Origin: Marsupella aquatica
Taxonomy: Eukaryota > Marchantiophyta
Reading direction: 5' to 3'
NCBI GenBank assembly: GCA_973895155.1
Contig: OZ316894.1
Span: 14,136,001-14,200,000, forward strand
Length of the DNA: 64,000 bases
In this document: one piece after another, positions 46,593-59,474 of the stretch
How positions within the stretch are numbered: the stretch's first letter is position 1
How the letters are laid out: the number at the start of each line of letters is the position of its first letter
The notes under the pieces: model-generated
Database searches by the model: none
Told to the model about the DNA's origin: nothing
Seen by the model: the letters and a program-made list of their open reading frames with translations, nothing else
Translations under genes and position numbers: made by a program

Positions 46593-46689
46593 GTCCTTTG
46601 CTTTCCGGCCCTGAAACAAACCTGTGGCATGAGTTCATGAAGCAAGAGCTTGGCACTCCAGACGGCGTCTTTGGTTGAGATGCAAGGGC

Positions 46690-46713
46690 AAGGGCCAGAA
46701 ATTTCTGGCCCTT
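46690..46713. other. 24-bp perfect palindrome
   Basis: Both halves (AAGGGCCAGAAA and its complement) pair without a loop. It lies in unrecognised intergenic DNA. Confidence 0.6.
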
Positions 46714-47904
46714 GAGGTCCCCAACCTTTAAATCTCAATAAAACAAAATGACATTGATCATAAGAAGACAAAGGAGTAGACACAACTGAGTGGACGCATC
46801 ACACGTTTATGTTCTTTGGTTGAGTTTAAATTCAGGTTTACACTTTTTCCCCACATTTGTGGACTGGTAAGGGCTGCTTTTCTGAGGACTCTTGCACATG
46901 CAAGACAGCCCTAAGTTTAGGCTCGGATACCCTGAGGCTGCAGCAGAACATGCGGGTCTTGCGCCAAAGTCATACCCCTGCATCTTGGTAGCCCCACCAG
47001 CCAACTCCAGTAGTAGTCCCAATGGATGAGGCTGTTACCATTGCAGCAGCCTCCACCAGATGTCAACTATACTAGTGATTGTCTTAGTCACTGATCACCC
47101 AACAGTATCAGAGATGGAGGAAGGGGAAATTCCTTTGGCTGCGGTTGCGTCCAATAGACAAAGCCAAATAAGCTGACATCCCACTACTCATGGCCACCGT
47201 GGGGTGGCCACACTCACGCTCCACTGAATGGGAGAGAATCTCCATAGAGGCATCCTTCACGCGTCCCACGATGTGTATGTGCAAACATAGGGATCCGAGT
47301 AGTTGGTGTCCTTATCTTGGAACACTTGTTGCAACTATGGGCAAGAGATCACTGAATGTATCGTCAACTTTGATGAGGCCCAAGAATGTACTAGGGTCGA
47401 TGGACAAGCTTGGGTTTAGATGAGTTTCCGCTTGCCCGAGGGCACGCCAAGGTAGAGTCACGAGCACCCGGCCTAGAGAGGTGAAGTATCATTCCCACAA
47501 CTTTGACTCCTTCATGCACATTGACAACAACTTCCTTCTGCACAAATGCAAAAGGGTAGAGATCGTAGAGCAACTCAAGTTCTAGAGGTACGCCTGCAGC
47601 CAAGAGGAGAGATCTCTGTTGCAAAGTCCACCAGGTGGAGTTCTTCAAGCCGAGGAAGTGGATTTCATACTTCACCAGAAGATTGCACAAGGAGCTAGTC
47701 CAACAAGGCACCCTCTACGTGGGTGACATACCTGGTCAGCCAAATCAAGATCATCCTCGTATGGTTACCCTCATTGTCCTTGCCAGGACATTGGTCAAGA
47801 TGCCATCCTTGCTGGTCCCACTATTTGATCTTACTTCACTCACCCAACTAAAGTATACACCCCCAAAAAGTGAGGGAAAATGAACCAATTGTCTCAAAAT
47901 ATGT

Positions 47905-48330
47905 ATCTCTTCACTATGGCATACTATCTTTTAATTGTACTTACATCAACATATTAAAGTTTTGATACTAAAACAAACAGGGCATTCTAAACAGGGCATG
48001 TAGATGTCCCTTCATGATGTCAAATGCAACAAGTCAGATGGGCATATAGATGTGCCTTCATGATGTCAAATGAAATCAAATGCTTCTTTACAAGCATTAA
48101 AGGACACATACTCTTCACTATGGCATAATATCCTTTAATTGTACTTACATCAAACATAGTGGAGTTGTGACACAAAACAAATGGGGCATTCTGAACAGGT
48201 CAGATGGGCATATAGGTTTCCCGTCATGATGTCAAATGAAATCCAATGCTTCCTTACAAGCATTAAAGGATACAAGATGTCAAACGAAATTGAATGCATC
48301 CTTACAAACATTACAGGATACATAAGTACG
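47905..48330 (+). repeat. tandem repeat, period about 204 bp, two copies
   Basis: TCACTATGGCATA at 47911 recurs at 48115. Both copies continue with CTTTTAATTGTACTTACATC-like sequence, GGGCATTCTRAACAGG and CATGATGTCAAATG. The smaller word CATGATGTCAAATG also appears between the copies near 48060, so part of the unit is itself duplicated. Confidence 0.7.
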
Positions 48331-49191
48331 AAAGTAACTTTACACCTGCTTACACCCCCTTGACAAGTCTCACAATGTTACAAGTTACTCTCGATTACAA
48401 AGTTCATTGTATCTCAGAGTGCGAGTGTCCAAGTTCGATAGAAACAAGTAATGATTGCACTAACTATTTCACATTGAACACTGAGAGTCTGATCATCCTG
48501 ACACAAGACGGGCAATTGGATGTTTGTTAACCAGAATATCTTGCATCTGTCAGACTTCTTTAGGTCAGTATTCAAGACAGCAGTATCAATTCGTCACATC
48601 AGCATGGAATTTCAAAAAATTGATCACTCCGCGATCGGCATTGCTGTTAAGGTGAAACTTGAGTGTCTCCGGAATCCTAATACGATCCTTGCTATCCCGA
48701 AACTAATAACAAGAATACTCTCACCCTTCCTAACTCCACCAATTCATTTCACGAACTCAAGCTGTTGTAGACCTGTTACAATTGATACGAAAAAGTCCAT
48801 CCAACCTGAAACTCCTCTTCCACACTCAAAATAATAGATTGGAAGTTCTTGCCGAGAGTTGAGAATAAGAGAGTAGAATAAGGAGCACCCTGTGTATGTA
48901 CTTCTCCTGTAGGATCACGGATCCCTACGTTTCGTTTGCCTGGTGTGGTGGCAAGGCATACGGTGTAAGGTCCCCAATTTCTGGCTTTTCATTCTGCAAG
49001 CCAATCGATAACGAGAGATGGATGCTTAGAGAGAGTATATGAACAGACTACTCCTGACTACCTTAAGGTTCATGATTGAAAGAAAATCGGATGTGAAAGG
49101 TTCACGGCATCTTGGCAGGAAACGCACCACATCAACCTCAAATGACTACGCAGCAAGGTTTCACTCCTAGTTTATTGAGAACGGGATGAGG

Positions 49192-52100
49192 TTAAGGAAT
49201 CACCAATAATTGTGATACATTCCATTCATTGTTGAAAAGTAACACTGGCCTTCCCCACTGTGAAAACAAGAGATAGTTCCCAAAGTAAGTAGCCTAAAAA
49301 AGACTCAACCTAGAGTTTCAAAAACTCGCTTTCCTGCTAGTGACAAACACTTTCGAGGCTTGTCTTTTCTAACTGTTAAATAGCCTAATGAATTACGGTG
49401 GACACATCTTTGACGCGAGTTTAGGGTCATCAATTAGCACAATCAGCTGAAATTCTAAACAGAAATGATAAACGTTTAGTCGTGTCCGGTTTTCAGTACA
49501 TTGAAGGTAGACAACGACTTACTTGATCCTTGACTGTTGCACAGTTGTACAATCTACCGACTTTCTCAAGAGCTGGCCATCCTCCTGCTACCCATCTGGC
49601 GACACTATATCCAAGAGGCTCCAAATGTGTCTCTACATTGTATTCAGATGTCATCCGATACTGCACAACCTGAAAAAACCTCCCTCGCTGATCAGAACCC
49701 CTTCTTATTAGAGCTTACGTCAAGTTCTTCACTATCCCAGGCTAAGAGCATCGCTACTGAATCCGCAACATTTGGCCCGTGTGCACAGCTACGATGAACA
49801 TGCCAAGATAATCTCATCTCTGTCTAAATTCGAGAAACCAAACTCGTATACTAAGCCACTCCTCCACATATAGAGACAAATTATGCCCAGTCAACCTTTC
49901 GTTCCATACCTCAAATTGAAGTTGACCTACAGCTGCAATGATCGGATCTTTCCTCCCTGAATTGACTGAATACAGCACCTAAATAAAAATCAAGAAGTGA
50001 GAGATATTCAAAATTACATAATAGAATGGGAGCCCGGCAGGGCATACCCAAGAGGCTTTCATCAGATGTAATGCAGTCAATATGGAGCTTTCCTGGAAAG
50101 ACGGGCACGTTGACTGCAATCTGAGTAGGTAATGAAAAATTCCGTCTTCCTGTTGCCCAGAATTTGTTGAGGCCGATTTGGTTTTCCAGACAGTGTCGAA
50201 AGGCAGACAGAAGACAATAAATGTATTTACGAACCATTGACACCGGAGACCAATACATGTATACAAAAAGGAGTGAGAGTATCTACCTGAACTGCACCTT
50301 CCCCCAGGAGCTCAGTCACACCCTTCAGAAATTGCTTGTATTTAGAAGGATTTGGATTATGCAGATAGCAGAACAGTTCTGGAGAAAATGAGGGAATGCC
50401 GGGGTAAAATCTCCTTGGGCCACAATACAGAGTATCTCCGATGCAGAAGGCATTTGGATTGTTGAGCCCAATCACTGCAACAGGACAACTCCATTTAAAT
50501 ATTTTCGCCAATAACTTTAAGGATATCAACCAATCACTCATTAAGGAGTTCAATTCCCATCGTCAAGTGACCTACTCGAAAAAGTCACCTAAACCTCTCT
50601 ATCATTTTAACTGCAAAAAGCCCTTGACAAATAACAAAAATTAATACATTTTGGCAGCCCATGAATTTTCTATTCCCTGAAAGACGCTTCGAAACAAGAG
50701 CATCTGGATTGGGGACAGAGTAGATACACCTGCGCTCGCTACCCTAATGATTTTTAGGCCATCAACCGATCACTATGCAATAAGCTCAAGCGCAAGTTCA
50801 GAAATAACTCTCCTCATTCCAACTAAAAACCTTCCTCATAAAAAACTTCATAGAAAAACGACCTTGGCAGAAATTGGATTTTGAAATCCATGATAAATAA
50901 TGAAGAAACAGAAGCATTGTATGACATGAGGCTGGAGCCTTCCATTATTCAGAACTTGGCAGGACATTGGAGATCAAAGATTATACCATCTCCCGCATAT
51001 CCAACCTCAACTGTTGTGCGATCCTGTGCAAACATCTTCTGTGGCCTTGTCAAAGTGATAGTTTTGCCATTCCTTGCTAGTTGTACCTTCATTCCCTTCT
51101 TGAACTGACCTGGACATGGCGAGTACAGGACTTTAGAGGATTATGGTTTGCAATTTCCTTCGCTGGCAATCACAATCTGCACAGCCCTCAGCAAAACGTC
51201 AGAAATGTTCAGTGACCTGCAGTCCTGCCCTTTCCAGTCTCTGAAATGTGCTTGCATCAATTTCGTGACCTCATTAATGTCTGCCTGCCACTCTGCATGA
51301 ACCCCGAGTATGGAGAACACTGAGGTTGGAAATTTCACACTGACAAAACAGAAGTCTATCCGGACCTGAGCAAACCCGCAAAAATGCAACTTTGTCTCTG
51401 TGCTTGGGATCCATGTTTGCTTGCAGCTTCAACAGTTCATGTCATACATTAGTCCTCAGAACATTGACAAGTGATTCAGTTAGCTGCATAGTGAGCATAA
51501 GCATCTGAAAAGAAACGTCGATGACAATCAAATAGGTGTGAGAACCAGAAAGAGAACTTTTGCCAACTAGCTAGTTCGCTAGCTTATCTAAATTCAGTTT
51601 CAATGATCAACTGACAAGAATGAAGAGGGAAACTTTACTTTGAAAACAAACCCAGTGAAGTAAGGATACTCTGGATGAACATCCCCCAAACTGCTAGCAT
51701 GAGTCCCAGGCTTCATTCCATACTCCAGGAATGTTTCTAGGAACAATTCTACCTGCAGCAGATGCGAAGTGAATGACACGACAGCTTCAAAAAAATTCCA
51801 AATCAAGGTAGCATGAAAGAAGGATATTTTACCACCTCGTTAGACGTTTTCATACCTACTTGTGTCTGATTCCGACCACACTTAACCAATTCCGCTTACT
51901 TTATCAAAAGAAATCCATCAGGAATAAATCCTAAAACCGAGCCACCAGCTGCAAAAGGACTCACCCCAAAATTATTCATGGCACTTCCGAAGAAAACCGG
52001 TGACAATTCTCCAGCATGGATCTTTCTCATATCTAGAGGAGGTGACAACTCCTCCAATAACTTGATCTCTTCCTGCAGGGTTGTGTAGTGTGCTACAACT

Positions 52101-55100
52101 GTCATGCGTGCTCTTCGACTATTGAGAAGGAATCCAAAACCGAGAAGCTTGAGGTAAAATATATTCTTCTGCTACACTGCGTTACCCATCTCCTTTGGGT
52201 GGTATTTCTTCTATTTGTAGGCTGGTTTTGCATTCATAAGTGATTTTTTAAGTTCCCAGGTTTGACTACACACCATGCAATACAAGTCAAAAAAGAGAAA
52301 ACATAAAATTTAGAGGCTAAGAGATCCATTCACCTGCAATTGTTCAAAGAGCTCGTCTGGAATTATCCTTTTGAGACATGGATCACCCCATTGTATAACT
52401 TGGGTCGCAGAAGCAACGGTGCCATGTTTTTCTCCTTTTTCAAATAAGTGTACTTCATTCCGAGGTCTATGAAAAACTCCCATAAACCTATAGTGCAAAC
52501 CAGATTCTTGTCAGACTACCTTTCGTACACCCATCAATTTTTTTGGTACGAACTGGAAATTAGTGTGTTTTGCATTATACAGGTTTTGCTTTTGGACATG
52601 AAAAGCGTGAGTTGAGATATAGTCTGGACTATACTGTACAAAAGTGAACATCTCATTTCAGAATTACTGTTGACCAGACTACATTATTTTAGACCTCATG
52701 TTTATCCAGTTCGAGCCAGACCGAAGGTTTTGGAAGGTGTAGCAGATTGGAAAAACTCACAAGACTTATCACTTAGTAGTTCAACACGTTGTGAGGTTCT
52801 TTCTGAACGATAACAAAAAGCTCTCACCTATCTCCAGATCCAATAGGCCAATTAACAGGATATGTCTCAAGCTGGAACTCCTTCTCAAGTTGATCGATGA
52901 GCTCCAAAGGTTCAAGTGCTGGGCGGTCCATCTTGTTCATGAAAGTGAAACAGGGAAGCTTCCTCATGCGACAAACCTGCTCTACAAAGTTACGACAATA
53001 TTCAGCTGTTGTGTTTTGATTGTCATTATATGATTTGCGTCAGATTCATCTAAAGTAAAACCTTTAAGCAAAACCATACCCAGATCAATTCCGGACATAC
53101 CGTATAATTGTACCATTTGGTACCATATTCAATTAAGATGCATTGACCATGAACAAAACAAGGAGTACAAGAATGAATTTTCAAGTCTGCAGATCCTGGT
53201 CTCGAGACACCAAATAGCGAGTGGCAAGTTCGTCGTCCGGGAATTCAACAACTCAAAGGTAAGGCACTACAAGTTACAATAGCAAGAGATAACTTAAAAT
53301 GACACACGGTTCAAACAGAATTAATTATCTCTTTCGACTTCAGATGTTTTCGGTGCCGCCATAGCTGAGCTTAAAACATTCAAAGTTTGTAGACAGCAAT
53401 GCACTCTGCACTCGTAGCCATCGTTGTCACCTTCTTTTGTTTACTCTATTGTTTTTATCTTCTCTCTCGCAATTGTCTCCTACATTTTCTTGCATCTTGC
53501 CCTTCTCCATTGGTAATGGACCTATATATATATCCACGCTGTCCAGCACCAACTTGTGGATGGGACCCACAATCTACAAAGATTCAGACCGCAAGCCTCC
53601 CTTCTTAGAACCCTCCACAACATGACATCCATATTGACGCCCCACGATGTTAGCCACTCTACCATCATGATCGCTTTGACTGGACGAAGATCAGCAGCAA
53701 ACGATAATTTTCTGACTGTAAAATTCAAAATCCGCCCCTCTTACCTCTAGTTCTAGGCCTTGCTACATAATTTTCACTCTTGCTGCCAGAAAACTTGTCA
53801 CTTCAAAATTCCAGGTAGCATATTCATCCCTCCCAATTATACACACTTCATGTAGCCATGATTTAATTGAAAATATATAATTAAAGCTCAAAGAATTCAA
53901 AGACTCAGCAAGCCCCAACACAAGCGACGAGAAAATCGAGGCCGACAGCTAAATGGCTGAGATCTCACAAATCTTAAGTAAAGGAGCCCTGCCGAATTCT
54001 GCAGAATACCCACAAACAGGTTATTGCCTCTGGCGGTGACGACTTGGGTATCTGTTTTGAAAGCCCGTTCAATGAAAGCCGGAGCCACAAGGAAGGCACA
54101 ACAGTCATGGCAAATGTACATGACGTTGCTGACATTAACAGTCCCATCAGTTGACTCTGAGACAGCGCTCGCGATGAACGAAAATGCCAAACAATAATGT
54201 TCAAGTTGGTTAGAAAACACCAGACAATCAGCAGTCAATCTCCTCGACAGAGCTGTCCAAGAAGGGCTCTTGCAGACCATGAATGCGGTCAACCAAATGG
54301 GCCGCAGCTAATCACTGCACCATACTGGTCGGCGAATTCAGGACAAATCTTTATGCTCAGCCCCGGCACTCACCTCAGTGGGCAGGGGGATAACTGCATC
54401 TGAGAGAAAAGGACATGAAGTAGAACAAAGGAGATGGACGGGTAGAGCGGAAAGATAGGGTTTGCCAACTTTGTGATAGCTCTATGTAGAGAATGAATAT
54501 CATGTTTTCATTGCTTGCAAGATTTGTGAGGGTGTAAGAATGGTATCTCAGATCTTGGTGAAAGGTCTATATGCATTGTTTAGTCTGCTCCCTCAGCAAC
54601 TTGGTAGATTTATCTTAGCAATTAATAAAGAACGGGGACAAGGTTTGGAACGTCTTTGAGAACTCTTTAGGTCCGCAGTTTGATAGAGGACATGTTGATC
54701 CTCTATTGACCAATAATCGTTTTGATTGCTCATTTCTTTGCAGTGTACTTTCTTTTCTGTTGCTCTATATCAGAGGCAGCTTTTGCACGGTACATCACAT
54801 AATTCTCAAGAGCTTCGGTGAAAAAAGCACCAGGTCCAGGGCTAAAACATGTAAATCGACACCGTGAACCTGCTTCGGAGAAACTCCAAACCGTCTGATA
54901 GAGTATTTTGGGACGCATTGTAGGAATGGCTGAAAATGGTGGGGAGAGACTAATAAGAGTGTTCTTCCTCATTTTCCGTTCAAGACAAAAAGGAAATGCT
55001 CTTCCATATATCCTCATACTCCTAGTAATCCTTGAGTTTCCTGATGATGTGGTGCTAACTTTGTGAGGATATCTTGGTGACTAGAGATGTCTACATGAGC

Positions 55101-58100
55101 TTATGGAGTTTACTGCCAAATTAGGGATGTCAGACAAAACGCAGAAAATCAAATAGCTCTATTTTACGAAAGGATCCACCAGCAACTCATAAAGGAAAAT
55201 TGGAGCTACGTCAGCAATAGATTGAGATTATCAAGCTACATGTACATTTGGTGAGAGTGTACTGGAACGACCGATGGAGATGACGGCACTGCTAAACCGA
55301 AAACAGCGCGGACACGAGAAGTGTCCCTCTCATGGATACTGCAAAGAAACTGAACTTTGGCATTTCCAGGGAAAGTGCAAATCTTCCACAGCGGCAATTT
55401 GAGTATGAGATGGGCTCCTGTCAAAGCTCAATGGCAAACTATCTTGAAGGACCCTGGCAAGCTCTCCTTGAAAACCTGCCTTTGAGACAGGACAATTACC
55501 ACACATCGGATACATCTCACTGACTTCAGAAAGTTCCTGCCCTAATCCTCTCAATGAAATTTCGCATCCCTGTCTTCCAGTACACGAAAAAGGTCTGCAA
55601 ACAACGAACGTCTGGACCTACTTTGATGGCCTAATAGTATACAAGCCCGAAAAATTCCACATGTTGATACTTTCAAGGTGAGAAATGGTTGAAGAGGCAG
55701 GGCATGTTAATGAACACGCTCAAAAGCAACAATTGTTAGAAAAATTCAATGGAAAATAAAACGGTAATGTAGTATAAGCTCCAGGAACATCAAATTCAAG
55801 GGAGCGGCAACGAAAGCGTAGGTACAATGCGTTGGAATGAGCAATCCATGAAACATTGCTCATTTGAGGATCATTATGTCCTCTATCAAATCTAGGTACA
55901 GGGACTGAACTCCAACTCAAAATCGTACAGAAGTATGGAGTATCACAGGATCAGAGGGAACAGGTGGAGAAGGTACATTATTCAATGTACTGACCTACTG
56001 TTTCTCATCGTAGAATAACAAAAATGTATCTACGATGATTTGCCTTACCAGAAAGGTTTCAGAACTCAGATCCAGCCCTTTTGTTTTCGTGGAAGCTAGA
56101 GTCGGGGAGAATGGGTCTCTCAGTAGCCACACTTTGTTTAGGGCAATGCTTACGCAAGCGCTCTGATCTCAGGATGCTCTTCCATTTTTGGTGTCAATCG
56201 CTGTGTTAGTCACATCTGAACGGCTCAAGCATGGCTAGCGGCGCAGGACATTGATGCTGAGAAATAGGCAAACGTTTCGAGCCGAGACAAAGATCAAAGA
56301 CTTTGATCTGCAAACTAACTAACTAGTCGTTGTATTTCCTGCCCATATTCGTGATGTTTGACTTCGAGAGAAAAAGCGCAACAACCTCTTTAGGACTAAA
56401 CGGCAATGCACATCCTTCTCCTCAAGCTCGTGGGTTCCAAGCCTTTCGCATAGATTTCTATGACAAAGTATTTAAGGACAAATTCTTATACACACGCAGT
56501 GGAGTTAAAGATGCCGGTTGGTGCACGATTATATCTCTTATCGGTTGGGAGGTGAAGACACCTTGACCTTCCACATTTCAAGAACTGCCTAGTTGCAGGC
56601 ACTTATTCATACTCCCATAAAACAAATAAAAAGGCGTTTGAAATGTCAACTTGACCACGTCTAAAATTCCATTGGGAGGACATTAAATTAAAGCCAGAGT
56701 TTTAGTTGACCTCAAACAGCTTCCTTGTCTGCGGCTCCAAACCTTTGCCTCCATCCACGAGGATGACTGCATTGTCAGCAGCAGCTAATGTCCTGCTTTT
56801 TAAAGTTGTCAACAAAGCAATGCCCACCAAATATGACCATGACCATTTATTCTCATGCACGAAAGAAATCCTTGACAAAATAGTAAATTTGTGGGCTGTA
56901 TCTACCGACCTCGGAAACTGGCATACAAAATTCTCTTTCCAGGACGTGGTACAGATCTTATTGCTTACCGGAAAGTATCCTCCCCAAAATCCTGCCACAT
57001 AAGAGTTTGATTCGCGATTTCAAAAGCAAGTTCCCATACAATCTCATTAAAGTTGAGTTGCCAATCTTGAAAATCTATCTTCACAGGACATTAAACTAAG
57101 TAACCTTGCGTTAGAAAGCATCGACCCAAAAACGATATTGGACATTTCACATCCATGTAGTCCGTGACAATTTCTAACCTCCCTTAGGTAATTAGTACAT
57201 CGGAGGCATAAATCGCCTAACGCAAAACAAGAAAAACTACGCGAATCTCAGTTCTCGTCCTCTGATACGTGGAAGAAAGATATCGTTTAAAACTGTTACC
57301 TGATGCCCAGGGGTGTCCAGAAGGTTTATCTGCAAACCTCTTGTCTCGAAGACAAGAGCAGTGGATGTGATGGAAATTCCTGCCGAAGACACAAAGAATT
57401 CACCAGACGTCAACCGGCTTCAGCCAAAATTCCACCGACCCTCCTTCACCCATGCATTAGATGGTATTGGGCATTGACTATAGTCAACAGATGCAAGTGA
57501 ACAGGTAAATTTCGGAGTCCAAAAAGAGGACCTGACGGAGCCCAGGAACAGAGGATTTGCATATGTCAGATAGCCAGCAACTGTCTCCAACGGGACTACC
57601 GAGAAGGACACAACGTGGAAACTTAGAGCAGTACTTCGCACGAACCAGTGAACCACAGGATCACATTACAATGACCGCTCTACCTGGGCACCCAGAATTT
57701 AGAACATTGACGATGACAGCCCCGCTATACCCGTAGATAAGTAAGCCAATCGTTTACATGCCTAAATAAATTAGAGGATTAAATACTCAGTATTGAGGGG
57801 CCGGTACCTCTTTGCTTCTCTAACTCCATCCAGTCAGAAGTTGCATGCCGTGAAGCTCTCCGAGCTTTCACAGCGCCTGCTTCATGAATAGCTCCTCCAA
57901 AGAGCAGCAGCTTTTCTGTCTACAGAAGAACAGGATGAGGATTTCAGAAGTTACAGGTGAATCGAAGAATTAACAATCCAGGAAACTGAGGACGCTTCAT
58001 TTAGATAATAACAAGATGGACCGTAATGCATCGACCGTAAAGGATCACCACCGCGGCGGCTTGCCACCCACAAGTCCAAGTCCAAGTCCAAGTCCGGGAA

Positions 58101-59025
58101 ATCCCTTCGTTATCAACAAATTCCAAGTAGACGGGATCTGCTTTAAATAACCCTAGCTATCACTTGGATACTTGCCAGGGTTTTCCCATTCGTAAAATGC
58201 TGCAAAGTCGTCTACATCGAGGGGAACAATCCCCGTTTCAAACAAGCAAACTTTGTTATGATGCTTCAATGGCGAAACCACTTGACAAGGCGGGACGGGG
58301 TTTCCAAGACTTCACGATTCGTTACACGCACAACTGCCCTAAATGCCTTTCCAGGGACCTACTAGAGTCGTTTTCCCCGCATCGGGATGCGAAATGATTG
58401 CAAAATTCCTTCTCCGAGCAACCTCCGTCGAAATAAGCTGGGGTGAGACTGGGCTCGAACCCTCCTGGCCGGAATATTTCAAGCCATTGCAGGCTGACTC
58501 GAAATTCTCATCGAGAACTTCCGTCCCGCCCAGTAACACAGAGGTGGGTCTTGCGCCTCTAATTCGTTCATTTTCCTCGATACTACGAGCAAGCGGACCT
58601 GCTCCATTTCCATCAGCTTCGATTCTTAGAAGCTCGTCTTCGTCCGCTACCGGTGACTCCCCCGCAGCAGGAAGTTTAAGCTTGGCTACTGCCCTTCCTC
58701 TTCTTAACAGACCATTATACGGAGGGATTCTGAATTTCAGAGTTAGAAAAGATAGGATTGTCCACCTCGTCGTGAGACTTCCGACTTTGAAGTTGCTCTC
58801 ACTTCCGACTTTAAGTTTGCTTTCACGCAAATAATCATAAGAGCCGAACCCACCTGAGCCCAGCTTACAAGAACTTATGGGCAAATCAGGCACCAGGAGA
58901 GTAGTCGGGAGAAGAGCCGAAGGCACTCGACAGCAAAGTAGAGAAGCCATCGCTAATGGAGTAATGGCGATGCTGGATCGCTCTCTGCGACACACATACA
59001 GTGCAGTAATGTTTAGTGATCGCAT
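49192..59025 (-). CDS. prfC: bacterial-type peptide chain release factor 3, probably plastid
   Basis: Translational GTPase that ejects RF1/RF2 from the ribosome after termination. Fifteen exons joined by hand, all GT-AG and in phase: 59025-58363, 57919-57808, 57379-57300, 56991-56969, 56792-56711, 52976-52828, 52487-52334, 52072-51965, 51752-51639, 51426-51366, 51109-50987, 50474-50287, 49978-49910, 49669-49523, 49257-49192, giving 712 residues (E. coli RF3 is 529). G1 SHPDAGKTT 212-220, switch I RGISIT, G3 DTPGH 280-284 and G4 NKMD 334-337 are intact. RF3-specific stretches include [65 protein letters not shown] and [12 protein letters not shown]. The first 190 residues are a non-bacterial extension. 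A start at Met26 ([17 protein letters not shown], 58950) would give a classic transit peptide. The C-terminus is short (SQLLVIP), so another 3' exon is possible. The gene looks functional. Confidence 0.93.
52977..56710 (-). other. 3.7-kb intron 5 of the RF3 gene
   Basis: The longest intron in the gene; the others range from about 170 to 920 bases. It separates the GTPase exon ending LFE from the exon starting VCRMRKLP. An open frame at 55017-54730 (-) and others inside it match nothing I recognise. A transposon remnant is possible, but no domain is legible. Confidence 0.8.
58071..58094. repeat. (CAAGTC)4 microsatellite in RF3 intron 1
   Basis: Four perfect hexamer copies inside the first intron (57920-58362). 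Likely variable in length between individuals. Confidence 0.8.
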
Positions 59026-59105
59026 GACCTCTTGTCCTTTCGGTAATTCGGTGCATGATGACCGATGATGAGGTCGGACAAGAAATAATTAATTTTAAAA
59101 GTTTT

Positions 59106-59221
59106 GGGCCTGAAAAAAGTCTAAGCCGAAATAGACTGCCACCTTGTTTCTAGTACCTCCCATGGGCCTGAAAAAAGTCTAAGCCGAAATAGACTGCCAC
59201 CTTGTTTCTAGTACCTCCCAT
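59106..59221. repeat. perfect tandem duplication of 58 bp upstream of RF3
   Basis: Two identical 58-base units, 59106-59163 and 59164-59221, beginning GGGCCTGAAAAAAGTCTAAG and ending CCTCCCAT. They start 81 bases upstream of the RF3 ATG, where the promoter or 5' UTR should be. The identity of the copies implies a recent event or an assembly error. Confidence 0.85.
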
Positions 59222-59444
59222 GGACTCTGACAGGCAGATAAGAGTTTACACCCAGTGACTCCATAGAAACTACTGTAGCTAAATGAAATTGTTTTCCACT
59301 GAAAAACTATACGAAAAGTTGGATGGATCAATTTTGGCTCGAACTTTTCCTGGCTCAAAAACAACGAGTAATTATAAATCCATTGCACACATACAAGCAA
59401 TATACACAGCACTACGGCCCACACAAAATGGGGCAACGGACAAA

Positions 59445-59474
59445 GGGGGGGGGGGGGGGAGGAGAGGGGGGGGA
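59445..59474 (+). repeat. G-run (G15 and G8)
   Basis: Fifteen Gs at 59445-59459, then AGGAGA and eight more Gs. A candidate G-quadruplex on the plus strand about 420 bases upstream of the RF3 ATG. Homopolymer length may be a sequencing artefact. Confidence 0.6.

Larger units (their letters stand above)
44954..49191. other. intergenic region, no gene recognised
   Basis: No open reading gives a recognisable family on either strand. It contains a 24-bp perfect palindrome, a CACGTG-centred 14-bp palindrome and a two-copy tandem repeat, listed separately. The right end probably includes the 3' UTR of the RF3 gene. Confidence 0.45.

Noticed and set aside
47391-47883. Overlapping ORFs near 47.4-47.9 kb as a host exon
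   Set aside because: Both strands are open for a short distance but no family motif or splice-consistent partner could be found.
54730-55017. 95-codon ORF inside RF3 intron 5
   Set aside because: No recognisable domain or homologue, and it lies in an intron on the same strand; treated as chance.
49192-59025. Elongation factor G or LepA
   Set aside because: Sequence after the GTPase core ([38 protein letters not shown]) follows RF3, and EF-G domain IV is absent.
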